A DNA stretch of 64,000 nt, taken from positions 1,054,001-1,118,000 of the forward strand of contig NZ_SLXQ01000001.1 of the NCBI RefSeq assembly GCF_004340875.1. Direction: 5' to 3'. The notes beneath the pieces were generated by a model. It did no database searches. It saw only the letters and a list, made by a program, of their open reading frames with translations, and had not been told where the DNA came from. Positions 54,711 to 62,402 of the stretch are shown piece after piece; position 1 is the stretch's first letter; every line of letters begins with the position of its first letter. The stretch is from Tamaricihabitans halophyticus. Lineage in GTDB: Bacteria > Actinomycetota > Actinomycetes > Mycobacteriales > Pseudonocardiaceae. A program made the position numbers and the translations under genes.

Positions 54711-54737
54711 CCGCGTTCGCCAGGGATCTTGCGGTCA
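54708..54737. repeat. Gene-end repeat, type B, perfect arms
   Basis: TGACCGC (54708-54714) and GCGGTCA (54731-54737) are exact inverted copies around GTTCGCCAGGGATCTT. TGA is the stop codon of the MFS gene. Confidence 0.85.
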
Positions 54738-54764
54738 ACCGGGTGGGCGGCCATGCTCGGTGAG

Positions 54765-55766
54765 ATGACTACTGGTCTGGAAGTTCGCCTCGCCGAGCGC
54801 CCACATGGTTGGCCAACCGAGAACACCTTCGAGTTCGCCGAAGTCCCCGTGCCCACCCCTGGTCCCGGCCAGCTGGTGGTCCGCAACGCGGTGATGAGTG
54901 TGGATCCTTCGATGCGCGGCCGGATGGTTGATCGCCGCTCCTACGTACCGCCGTTCCAGCTCGGCAAACCACTCGAAGGCGGCGCCGCCGGCGAGATCGT
55001 GGCTTCGGAGGCACCCGACTTCGCGGTTGGCGAGCACGTCGTGCACCGGCTCGGCTGGCGGGAGTACGCCGTGGTGGATGCCGATGCGGCGATCCGGGTG
55101 GACCCGACCGAGGCACCACTGAGCGCCTATCTTGGCGTCCTCGGGATGACGGGGATGACCGCCTACGTCGGGCTGCTCGATATCGCCCAGTTCCGTGCGG
55201 GCGACACCGTGTTCATCTCGGGCGCGGCCGGCGCGGTCGGCTCCATCGCCGGCCAGCTGGCCAAGCGGTACGGAGCGGCCAGGGTGATCGGCAGCGCGGG
55301 CTCGGCGGAGAAGGTCCGGCATCTCGTTGCTGATCTTGGCTTCGATGCCGCGTTCAATTACAAGGACGGCCCGGTGGCCGAGCAGCTGGCCGCGGCGGCA
55401 CCGGACGGTATTGATGTTTACTTCGACAATGTTGGCGGGGACCACCTCGAAGCGGCTTTGGGTGTTATGCGCGATTTTGGCAGAATCGCTTGCTGCGGCG
55501 CGATTTCCGCATACAACGCCGAGCAGCCACCACCCGGCCCGCGGAATTTGTTTTTCATCGTTTCGAAACGGCTGAGCCTGCGCGGCTTCATCGTGATCGA
55601 CCATCCGGAGCGGCGAGCGGATTTCCTCCGCGATGTCGGCGCGCTACTCAGGGACGGTTCGATCACCCATCGGGAAACCGTGCGGCATGGGCTCCGCGCG
55701 GCGCCGCAGGCACTGCTGGACATGATGCGCGGGGAAAACATCGGCAAAATGCTTGTTACGCTGTGA
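54765..55766 (+). CDS. Zinc-free MDR-family NADP-dependent oxidoreductase
   Basis: Medium-chain reductase of the leukotriene-B4 dehydrogenase/CurA type that reduces alpha,beta-double bonds of enals or enones. ATG 54765 gives 333 residues. VMSVDPSMRGRM near residue 45 (family signature), GAAGAVGSIAGQLAKRYGAARVIGSAGS in pieces near residues 155-182 (AAGAVG loop), DVYFDNVGGDHLEAAL near 225 and a C-terminal GENIGKMLVTL. No zinc-ligand Cys cluster. Upstream Shine-Dalgarno is weak; ATG 54753 is also possible. Same strand as the aldo/keto reductase that follows. Confidence 0.88.
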   Translation: MTTGLEVRLAERPHGWPTENTFEFAEVPVPTPGPGQLVVRNAVMSVDPSMRGRMVDRRSYVPPFQLGKPLEGGAAGEIVASEAPDFAVGEHVVHRLGWREYAVVDADAAIRVDPTEAPLSAYLGVLGMTGMTAYVGLLDIAQFRAGDTVFISGAAGAVGSIAGQLAKRYGAARVIGSAGSAEKVRHLVADLGFDAAFNYKDGPVAEQLAAAAPDGIDVYFDNVGGDHLEAALGVMRDFGRIACCGAISAYNAEQPPPGPRNLFFIVSKRLSLRGFIVIDHPERRADFLRDVGALLRDGSITHRETVRHGLRAAPQALLDMMRGENIGKMLVTL

Positions 55767-55852
55767 TCTCCGCTCGACCGGATGACATGGCGTTCGCCAC
55801 TTGAGGGCCGCCGCGGGCCGCCAACTCCGTGTTGGACCGCCAGAATGGGCGT

Positions 55853-56677
55853 ATGAGCAACACTCCGACGATCAAGCTTGGCGACGCGGTGGAAATCCCG
55901 CAACTCGGTTTCGGCGTATACAAGGTGCCGCCGGACGAGACCGAGGCGAGTGTGCGCGCCGCCATCGAAACGGGGTATCGCGCGATTGACACGGCGACCC
56001 TTTACCAGAACGAACGGGAGGTCGGCGCCGCTATTCGGGCCAGCGGAGTGGCCCGCGAAGACATTTTCGTCACGACTAAATTGTGGAATGACGCACACGG
56101 CTACGACGAGGCGATCCGCGCATTCGAACGCAGCGAATCCGAGCTCGGCCTCGATTACCTTGACCTGTTCCTGATTCACTGGCCGGTGCCGAGTACCGAT
56201 CGCTATGTGGAGACCTGGCGAGCGCTGCTCGAACTGCGGCGTTCCGGCCGGGTGCGCGCCGTGGGTGTGTCCAATTTCGAACCGGAGCACCTGCGCAGGC
56301 TGGTCGAGGAGACCGGCGTCGCGCCGGCGATCAATCAGGTCGAGCTACATCCACTGTTCCAGCAGCGCGCGCTGCGCGATGCGCACGATGAGCTCGGTGT
56401 GGTCACCGAAGCATGGGCGCCACTGGCAAGGGGCAACGTGCTGACCGACCCGATGCTGGTCCGGCTGGCCAAGAAGTACGACAAGACGCCAAGTCAGATC
56501 GTGCTGCGCTGGCACCTGGACATCGGCAATGTGGCGATCCCGAAATCGGTTACCCCCAGCCGGATCGCGGAGAACTTCGATGTCTTCGACTTCGCACTGG
56601 AGTCCGATGACATCGTGGAGATCTGCGCGCTCGATGATGAACACGGGCGCACCGGTAAGCATCCGAACGATATGTGA
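55853..56677 (+). CDS. Aldo/keto reductase
   Basis: NADPH-dependent carbonyl reductase, 274 residues. The tetrad is visible: Asp in AIDTATLY near residue 45 with Tyr at LYQNE, Lys in VTTKLWN near 75 and His in LFLIHWPVP near 108. C-terminal IPKSVTPSRIAENFDVFDF is the cofactor-binding segment. Typical of 2,5-diketo-gluconate reductase-like enzymes. ATG 55853; 87 bp after the MDR reductase. Confidence 0.92.
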   Translation: MSNTPTIKLGDAVEIPQLGFGVYKVPPDETEASVRAAIETGYRAIDTATLYQNEREVGAAIRASGVAREDIFVTTKLWNDAHGYDEAIRAFERSESELGLDYLDLFLIHWPVPSTDRYVETWRALLELRRSGRVRAVGVSNFEPEHLRRLVEETGVAPAINQVELHPLFQQRALRDAHDELGVVTEAWAPLARGNVLTDPMLVRLAKKYDKTPSQIVLRWHLDIGNVAIPKSVTPSRIAENFDVFDFALESDDIVEICALDDEHGRTGKHPNDM

Positions 56678-56736
56678 ACAGCTGGACCGTGCCGGTCGCA
56701 GGCCCGTTCGGCACGGTCCAGCTAGTCAACCGCGGA

Positions 56737-57222
56737 TCAGTAGTAGGTCACGTCCCAGTGGTTGCCCTCCAGCGTGTAGAGATTGCCACTGTCGTCCTTC
56801 CACTGCTCCGAGCCCCAGGCCGGCGAGTCGACTTCGCTGAAGTTGCCACGGATGTAGTCCGCGGTGCAGCTCGTCGGGCTGAAGTCCACTTTGTACCCGT
56901 TCCAGTGCGAGTGCGTCCCGTCCGCGTGCCCGGTCTCCGTGCCGCCGGTCAGCGTCAGCGCGCAGTCGCTGGAACCCTTGAAATCGATGATCCCGTCGAT
57001 AGTGGCCTCATTGACCTGTTCGAACGAGGTGCAGTTCGGCTGGTCCCGGTCACTACAGTTACCGCTGGACTGCCACTTGATTCCGGCATCCTCGAGCTTC
57101 GCGGTAGCTTCCGAGTGGCTGAGTTTGGCCGGGGCCGCGCTGGCGGCCGGGGCCGCGATCCCCAGTGTTGCCACGGCCAATGCGAGCGCACCGAGGGTGC
57201 CGGCAAAGATCTTCCGAGACAA
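56737..57222 (-). CDS. Small secreted protein, probable M15-type zinc peptidase
   Basis: Exported protein of about 161 residues. TTG 57222 is preferred because GGAGG lies 5 nt upstream; ATG 57234 adds four residues. Signal peptide: SRKIFAGTLGALALAV to APAASA. Mature part: two Cys pairs (GNCSDRDQPNC and SDCALTLTGG ... TSCTADY), then THSHWNGYKVDF, where H-x6-D is the M15 zinc motif, and the C-terminal LEGNHWDVTY, with E-x2-H. This combination suggests a minimal D,D- or L,D-peptidase, but I did not verify the fold. Confidence 0.68.
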   Translation of the reverse strand: MSRKIFAGTLGALALAVATLGIAAPAASAAPAKLSHSEATAKLEDAGIKWQSSGNCSDRDQPNCTSFEQVNEATIDGIIDFKGSSDCALTLTGGTETGHADGTHSHWNGYKVDFSPTSCTADYIRGNFSEVDSPAWGSEQWKDDSGNLYTLEGNHWDVTYY

Positions 57223-57362
57223 GGCGACCTCCATGAGTTTCGTCGGCCCGCCGATGATTCGACGAGCGGTCGCCCTCGGATGTTAAGACGAAACGGCAAC
57301 AGAAGTCAGTGGGTTACTTGCCGTCGCTTACTACAATGGAAAAAATTTGGCCAATGGGAAAG

Positions 57363-58013
57363 CTAGGCGGGTATCGCCGATTGCACGGTCAGCTGGGGAT
57401 CCGGCACCGCGCCCGCGCAACCCGTCGTGGCCAGCGGCACGAACATCGCATTGGTTTCCTGCGGCGGGTATATCCGCAGCCCGCGCACATCGGTGGGTTC
57501 GCACTGCGCAGGGTCAAAGTTGTGCACGTTCACGAAGCCAACGTCAACCCGAGCGCTCGCCCCGGGCGCCAGCTCTACCGGGCCACCCTTGGTGCCTACG
57601 CGCTTGGCTGGTTCGCCGACCTGCCGCCCGTCACCACCGGTTACATAGGACACCCCAGGGAACCCCTGGAAGGCACAGGAAACTTCACCCTGATTGGTGA
57701 ACTTCAACCAGCGATGCACCGTGCCCGCCCCGGCATCTCCCGCCACGACCTGGGCATCGAGCATATCCGCGGTGCAGTCCGCACCGGCGGCCCGCTGGTT
57801 GGTCGGCGTCTGCTCGCTGGTGCTCGGCGGCGCGCTGCTGCTCGGAGCATCACTGGCCGTGGTCGTCGGTGCCGAGCTGGCCGAGACTGGCGCGGTCCGG
57901 TCCGCGGCTGGGTTCGTCTCGCCGTCCTGTCCACATGCAACGGCCACGATCACGAAAAGCACGCTCGCGGTCAGTGCGCTGGTTCGTCCAACGCGTGCTC
58001 GCCAGGTACGCAT
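57363..58013 (-). CDS. DUF4232 lipoprotein
   Basis: Exported lipoprotein, 216 residues from ATG 58013, which has GGGAGG upstream. Signal sequence ends in VIVAVACGQ (lipobox VAC), followed by a Ser/Thr/Pro-rich linker (residues 40-75) and the DUF4232 domain (80-215): CTADMLDAQVV, GEVSCAFQGFPGVSYV, and the closing GLRIYPPQETNAMFVPL with an ending Cys. Role unknown; widespread in actinobacterial envelopes. Confidence 0.85.
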   Translation of the reverse strand: MRTWRARVGRTSALTASVLFVIVAVACGQDGETNPAADRTAPVSASSAPTTTASDAPSSSAPPSTSEQTPTNQRAAGADCTADMLDAQVVAGDAGAGTVHRWLKFTNQGEVSCAFQGFPGVSYVTGGDGRQVGEPAKRVGTKGGPVELAPGASARVDVGFVNVHNFDPAQCEPTDVRGLRIYPPQETNAMFVPLATTGCAGAVPDPQLTVQSAIPA

Positions 58014-58116
58014 CTCGCACCTCCCAATCGCCACCCAGTAGACGCCTGAGCATTGGTCAAGGTTGCGTGGCAGCTGATAGAACCGGTCTTGGTCGGGGTA
58101 GGCGGATGGAGGTGCG

Positions 58117-58797
58117 GTGAGCGGTTTCTGCGCGCAGGCGTGGCGGCATACGGAACGGATTCAGCAGGCGGTACTTGAGCTGCCGTTCAACCTGGAACTC
58201 GCGGATGGATCGCTGTCCAGGCAGCGGTTCCAGTTCTACCTGGCGCAGGACTCGCGCTACCTGCTCGGCTTTGGCAGGGCGTTGGCTGTCGCGGCCGCCC
58301 GCGCCGACCAACCCGAGGAGCTGGCCTTCTTCTCCGGCGCGGCGCAGGAGGCGGTGCTGGTCGAGCGGCAGCTACACGAGAGCTATTTCCGCCAGTTCGG
58401 TCTTTCCCAGGACGAGGTGGATCAGATCGAGACCTCGCCGACCTGCCTTGGGTACACCTCGTACCTGCTCAGCTGTGCCCAATCGGCGAGTTACGGCGAG
58501 CTGATCGCGGCGCTGCTGCCCTGTTTCTGGGTTTACCACCATGTGGGCACCGATATTCTGCGCAGGCAGACCAGCGCGGAGAACCCGTTCCAGGAGTGGA
58601 TCAACACCTACGCGGACGATGAGTTCGCCGCCTCGGTGACCCGCTGCCAGCAGGCGGTGGACCGGGCCGCCGAGCACGCCGACCTGGCGACAAGGGATGC
58701 CATGCTCGCCGCCTTCACCAAGGCAAGCGAGTACGAATGGATGTTCTGGGACAGCGCCTACCGCCTGGAAGGCTGGCCAACCGCACACCTGCGGTAA
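58117..58797 (+). CDS. tenA: TenA/thiaminase II-type protein
   Basis: All-helical haem-oxygenase-like fold, 226 residues. In thiamine salvage TenA hydrolyses aminopyrimidine or thiamine degradation products. Family sites: AQDSRYLLGFGRAL near residue 50 with Tyr and Asp, PTCLGYTSYLLSCA near 108, ALLPCFWVYHHVG near 135 with the catalytic Cys and Tyr, and YEWMFWDSAYRLEGWP at the end with Glu. GTG 58117 has GGAGG 5 nt upstream. No thi genes are adjacent. Confidence 0.9.
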   Translation: MSGFCAQAWRHTERIQQAVLELPFNLELADGSLSRQRFQFYLAQDSRYLLGFGRALAVAAARADQPEELAFFSGAAQEAVLVERQLHESYFRQFGLSQDEVDQIETSPTCLGYTSYLLSCAQSASYGELIAALLPCFWVYHHVGTDILRRQTSAENPFQEWINTYADDEFAASVTRCQQAVDRAAEHADLATRDAMLAAFTKASEYEWMFWDSAYRLEGWPTAHLR

Positions 58798-58804
58798 GGC
58801 GCGG

Positions 58805-59728
58805 TCAGGCTAGTTCGCCCCGCCGAACGGCGGCCAGCCATTCGGCCGCCGCGTCGAAATCGGCGTCGCTGGCGGTCTCCGGCACATCGGCGGGCAACCT
58901 GTCCGCGCGCGGATAGGAGCCGAGGAACCGCACGTCGGCGCACCGCCGGCGCAGCGCCGCGAACGCGTCACCAACCCGCTGCTCCGCGATATGCCCGGCG
59001 ATATCCAGAAAGAACCGGTACTCGCCGAGCCTGCCCTTGGTCGGGCGCGATTCGATCCTGGTCAGGTTGATACCGCGCAACATCAACTCGTTGAGCAGTT
59101 CGGCGAGCGAGCCGACCCGGTCCGCGGCCACCGCGGCGAGCGAGGTGCGGTCCGCGCCGGTCGGCGCCGGTAGCTCACCCGGCTGGCTCACCAGCAGGAA
59201 CCTGGTGCGCGCATCGGCGACGTCGGCGACGTTCTCGGCGAAGAGAGACAACGGGTAATGCTCGGCGGCTACCGGTGCGGTCACCGCGGCGTCGTACTGC
59301 CCGTCGCGCACCGCCACCGCGGCCGCCGCGGTGGACGAGGCGGCGATCAACTCCGCCTCCGGCAGTTCGGTTGCCAACCACTCCCGCACCTGGGCGAGTG
59401 CATGTGGGTGGCTCGCGACCGTGCGGGGTTTGGTGCAACCAGGGCGGGTCAGCACACTGAACCGCACGGGCAGCACGGCCTCGGCGAGCGCCACCAGCGG
59501 CTGGCCATCGGCCAATCCGTCCAGCGTGGCGGGTACGGCGCCCTCCACCGAGTTCTCCACTGGTACGCAAGCACGTTGCACCGCACCAGCGCGGACCGCG
59601 TCCAGGGCCTGCGGCACGGTGTCCATTGGCACTAGTTCGGCGGCGTCATCGGTGTCAACAAGAATTCGGGTCGCCTGCTCGGTAAACGTGCCTTGCGGAC
59701 CAAAGTATGCGGTGCGGAACACGCCCAT
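58805..59728 (-). CDS. pheA: Prephenate dehydratase
   Basis: Converts prephenate to phenylpyruvate in phenylalanine synthesis. The 307-residue protein begins YFGPQGTFTEQA (residues 8-19), has the catalytic ARTRFLLV (T-R-F) near 170 and a C-terminal ACT domain (from about 195) with LMLRGINLTRIESRPTKG, the ESRP phenylalanine-binding motif. ATG 59728. In M. tuberculosis pheA (Rv3838c) is four genes from serS; here it is 50 kb away. Confidence 0.95.
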   Translation of the reverse strand: MGVFRTAYFGPQGTFTEQATRILVDTDDAAELVPMDTVPQALDAVRAGAVQRACVPVENSVEGAVPATLDGLADGQPLVALAEAVLPVRFSVLTRPGCTKPRTVASHPHALAQVREWLATELPEAELIAASSTAAAAVAVRDGQYDAAVTAPVAAEHYPLSLFAENVADVADARTRFLLVSQPGELPAPTGADRTSLAAVAADRVGSLAELLNELMLRGINLTRIESRPTKGRLGEYRFFLDIAGHIAEQRVGDAFAALRRRCADVRFLGSYPRADRLPADVPETASDADFDAAAEWLAAVRRGELA

Positions 59729-59868
59729 AGCCTACCGAGAACGCGCTTCGCCATTGGCGAACTTGGCAGCCGCACCACCCGCGAATACCTGGGATGCGAC
59801 GAGATTCACTCGTACGTCCGGTACACGACGTGGTTACGCCTGCTGCCGTTGTTTGTCATAGTTGGGCT

Positions 59869-60495
59869 GTGACCGCGGATTCAGAGACGCATTGGACAAA
59901 GCGGGGGGATACGGCGACGGCCGCACGGGCCGTACCCGAACTCGTATTGTGCGCCGTCGATGAGCCGCTCGAACGGGCCTGGCAGTCGGTGCTCGAGGCG
60001 ACTTCCGGACCGTTACGGGTGCACCGGGGGTCGGTGCTCGATGTGTCTGCACAGGCACTAGTAAGCCCGGCCAATTCCTACGGCTGGATGCGCGGGGGCA
60101 TCGACGCCGTGTACGCCAAGGCATTCCCCGATGTTGAGCAGAACGTGCGCAGCGCGGTGCTCGCCTATCACGGCGGCGAACTGCCGGTCGGCGAGGCGTT
60201 GGTGGTGCCGACCGGCGAGCCGGAGCCGGCCTGGCTGATCAGCGCGCCAACCATGCGAGAGCCAGGCGAGCGGTTGCCGGAAGACACCGTGCACCCCTAT
60301 CTGGCCGCGCGTGCCGCGCTGCGACTGTGGCAACACGGTGAGGCCGAGGACGGGACCAAGCTGCGCGATCTGGTGCACACCATCGCACTGCCCGGCCTTG
60401 GTACCGGGGTCGGCGGGGTAGCGCCGGAAACCTGCGCCAAACAGGTCGCGGCGGCCTGGAACGAGGTCTTCCAGGCCGCTCCCGACCAGCGATAA
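59869..60495 (+). CDS. Macro-domain protein
   Basis: ADP-ribose- or nucleotide-binding macro fold, about 208 residues from GTG 59869. The phosphate loop is VSPANSYGWMRGGIDAVYAKAF near residues 65-86 in the ANSxGxMxGGID style; a second loop is LPGLGTGVGGVAPETCAKQV near 180. This variant is found in phage tail-type and stand-alone bacterial macro proteins. GTG 59869 is chosen since the upstream 25 residues (to 59794) have no supporting motif. End-to-end with the convergent hsp20 gene. Confidence 0.83.
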   Translation: MTADSETHWTKRGDTATAARAVPELVLCAVDEPLERAWQSVLEATSGPLRVHRGSVLDVSAQALVSPANSYGWMRGGIDAVYAKAFPDVEQNVRSAVLAYHGGELPVGEALVVPTGEPEPAWLISAPTMREPGERLPEDTVHPYLAARAALRLWQHGEAEDGTKLRDLVHTIALPGLGTGVGGVAPETCAKQVAAAWNEVFQAAPDQR

Positions 60496-60496
60496 C

Positions 60497-60976
60497 TCAG
60501 TTCTTGCCGGACTCGAGGTCGCCAGCGCGGCGGACCTCGATCTTGCGCGGTTCCACGGTCGGCTTGGTCACGTTGCGCACCCGCACCCGCAACACACCGC
60601 GGTCGTAGTCGGCCGCCACGTCATCCGGGCTGACATGGTCCGGAAGGGTGAACTCCCGGCGGAACTTGCCGGCCACCGTCTCGCGGACCAGCACCTTGGC
60701 GTCACCTTCTTGCGACTCGGTCGACGCGCTCGCCCGCTCGCCGGTGATCACCAGGCGCCCTTCGGACACCTCGACGGAAACGTCGTTGGCTACGTCCACA
60801 CCCGGAACATCCAGGGAAACCAGTACATCCGCGCCATCGCGGCGAATCTCGGCCGCTGGCACGAACGAACCAGCGTGGGTACCGAACGCGCGACGCACGA
60901 TGCCGTCGAAGTCGCCGTCCAGCTGACGAACCAGGGCGCGGAACGGGTCCCGCGGGGAACGAACTGCCAGAGCCAT
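60497..60976 (-). CDS. Hsp20/alpha-crystallin small heat-shock protein
   Basis: ATP-independent holdase chaperone, 159 residues. Alpha-crystallin domain at residues 40-130: VPAAEIRRDGADVLVSLDVPGV, GRLVITGERA and YDRGVLRVRVRN with the conserved G-x-L. ATG 60976 has AAGGAGG 7 nt upstream. A CIRCE element (61007-61033) lies 31-57 bp before the start, so HrcA should repress it and heat should induce it. Confidence 0.93.
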   Translation of the reverse strand: MALAVRSPRDPFRALVRQLDGDFDGIVRRAFGTHAGSFVPAAEIRRDGADVLVSLDVPGVDVANDVSVEVSEGRLVITGERASASTESQEGDAKVLVRETVAGKFRREFTLPDHVSPDDVAADYDRGVLRVRVRNVTKPTVEPRKIEVRRAGDLESGKN

Positions 60977-61006
60977 TTGTTGCCTCCTTGCTGCGAACTT
61001 TGCCGA

Positions 61007-61033
61007 TTAGCACTCGGCCGTTATGAGTGCCAA
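61007..61033. promoter_or_regulatory. CIRCE element (HrcA operator)
   Basis: TTAGCACTC (61007-61015), 9-nt spacer, GAGTGCCAA (61025-61033): the CIRCE consensus with one changed base in the right arm (C for T). Confidence 0.85.
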
Positions 61034-61096
61034 CGGCTAGTACTACAAACTTGTTCCCGATCGACTCAACTTTTCTACCGAGTGACAGGCTCACAT

Positions 61097-61122
61097 CGCT
61101 AACCTTAAAGAACGCGGTCACG
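61097..61122. repeat. Gene-end repeat, type A
   Basis: CGCTAACCTTAAAGAACGCG then GTCACG, reverse orientation. One of the few copies that lies between divergent gene starts. Confidence 0.8.
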
Positions 61123-61129
61123 CACAGTT

Positions 61130-61157
61130 ATCGCTTGATCTCCAAAGAGTGCGGTTC
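61130..61157. repeat. Gene-end repeat, degenerate
   Basis: TCGCTTGATCTCCAAAGAG then TGCGGTT, resembling the type B arm pair but decayed; 8 bp after the previous copy. Confidence 0.45.
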
Positions 61158-61297
61158 GGCGTAGCCCAACGGCTCGCCGAGCCTCTCCCCGCGGAATGCG
61201 CACTATGTCGCACCGTGCGGTTCGTCACTGCGACAACGGCGATCGACCACCTACGGTGGCTGGGTGCGAATCCCGGTTCCCATGGTGGTAGCCAACT

Positions 61298-62227
61298 ATG
61301 CCGCGCGTTCGTGATCACACGCCGTACGTCGAGCTGCACCGCGCTCAATGGCGTGACCTGCGCGAATCGACGCCGCTGACCCTGACCGCGAGCGAGTTGC
61401 GCCGGCTGCGCGGGCTCGGCGATCCGGTCGACCTGGACGAGGTCGCGGACGTCTACCTACCGCTATCCCGAATGATCAACTTGCAGGTGGCCGCGCGTCA
61501 GCGGCTGCATTCGGCGACGAACACCTTTCTCGGCGAGGAAACCAGCCGCAAGATGCCGTTCGTGATCGGCGTCGCCGGCTCGGTCGCCGTCGGCAAGTCC
61601 ACCACCGCGCGTCTGTTGCGCACGCTGCTGGAACGGTGGCCCGATCACCCGAATGTCGACCTGGTGACCACCGACGGCTTCCTGCTGCCAAAAGCCGAGC
61701 TCATCCGCCGCAACCTGCTGCATCGCAAGGGTTTCCCGGAAAGCTACGACCGCAGGTCGCTGCTCCGGTTCGTCACCGAGGTGAAATCAGGAGCGCGCAG
61801 CGCCCGCGCACCGGTGTACTCGCATCTGAGCTATGACATCGTGCCGGATGCGGAACAGGTCGTCCGGCGGCCGGACATTCTCATCGTGGAAGGCCTGAAC
61901 GTCCTACAACCCGGACCAGGGCTGGCGGTCGCGGACTTCTTCGACTTCTCCATCTATGTGGACGCGCACGCCGAGGACATCGAGCGCTGGTACGTCGAGC
62001 GATTCCTCGCCCTGCGCGATACCGCGTTCACCAACCCGGAGTCACACTTCCACCACTACGCGAGCCTGCCGGATTCGCGGGCAAGGGCCGAGGCCGCCCG
62101 CCTGTGGTGGGAGATCAACCACCCGAACCTGGTGCAGAACATCCTGCCGACCAGGCCGAGGGCGACGCTCGTACTGCGCAAGGACGCCGACCACGGCATC
62201 AGCAGGGTGCGGCTGCGCAAGCTCTAG
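61298..62227 (+). CDS. coaA: Pantothenate kinase, type I
   Basis: Phosphorylates pantothenate, the first committed step of coenzyme A synthesis. 309 residues with Walker [16 protein letters not shown] (near residue 92), Asp in TTDGFLLP near 128, RKGFPESYD near 145, the feedback-binding VYSHLSYDI and the ending [17 protein letters not shown], in pieces. ATG 61298. The gene 3' end is repeated 169 bp further on. Confidence 0.96.
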   Translation: MPRVRDHTPYVELHRAQWRDLRESTPLTLTASELRRLRGLGDPVDLDEVADVYLPLSRMINLQVAARQRLHSATNTFLGEETSRKMPFVIGVAGSVAVGKSTTARLLRTLLERWPDHPNVDLVTTDGFLLPKAELIRRNLLHRKGFPESYDRRSLLRFVTEVKSGARSARAPVYSHLSYDIVPDAEQVVRRPDILIVEGLNVLQPGPGLAVADFFDFSIYVDAHAEDIERWYVERFLALRDTAFTNPESHFHHYASLPDSRARAEAARLWWEINHPNLVQNILPTRPRATLVLRKDADHGISRVRLRKL

Positions 62228-62397
62228 AGCTTGTGGGCCCTCGCCGGCCGGCGCAATCCTGGAAAACCGCGCCGAGCGAGCATGTGTCACGCTCAGCCAC
62301 CGCAAGATCCCTAAAGAACGCGGTCAGGTGTACCCCGGCGACCGCACCCCGCACCAACGCCTTCTCTTCAACAGGGCGCGGTTGCGCAAGCTCTAGA
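62205..62397. repeat. Direct repeat of the coaA 3' end flanking a gene-end repeat
   Basis: GGGTGCGGCTGCGCAAGCTC plus TAGA (62205-62228) recurs as GGGCGCGGTTGCGCAAGCTC plus TAGA (62374-62397): 22 of 24 positions match. The 145 bp in between contain the copy at 62297-62328. Confidence 0.75.
62297..62328. repeat. Gene-end repeat, type B
   Basis: CCACCGCAAGATCCCTAAAG then AACGCGGTCAGG, reverse orientation, between convergent coaA and the S15-type hydrolase. Confidence 0.8.
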
Positions 62398-62402
62398 CAG
62401 CA

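Larger units (their letters stand above)
61034..61297. other. Gap between hsp20 and coaA
   Basis: Contains the hsp20 promoter region and two gene-end repeat copies (61097-61122 and 61130-61157); from 61160 to 61297 I see no gene or clear element apart from a weak coaA leader. Confidence 0.5.
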
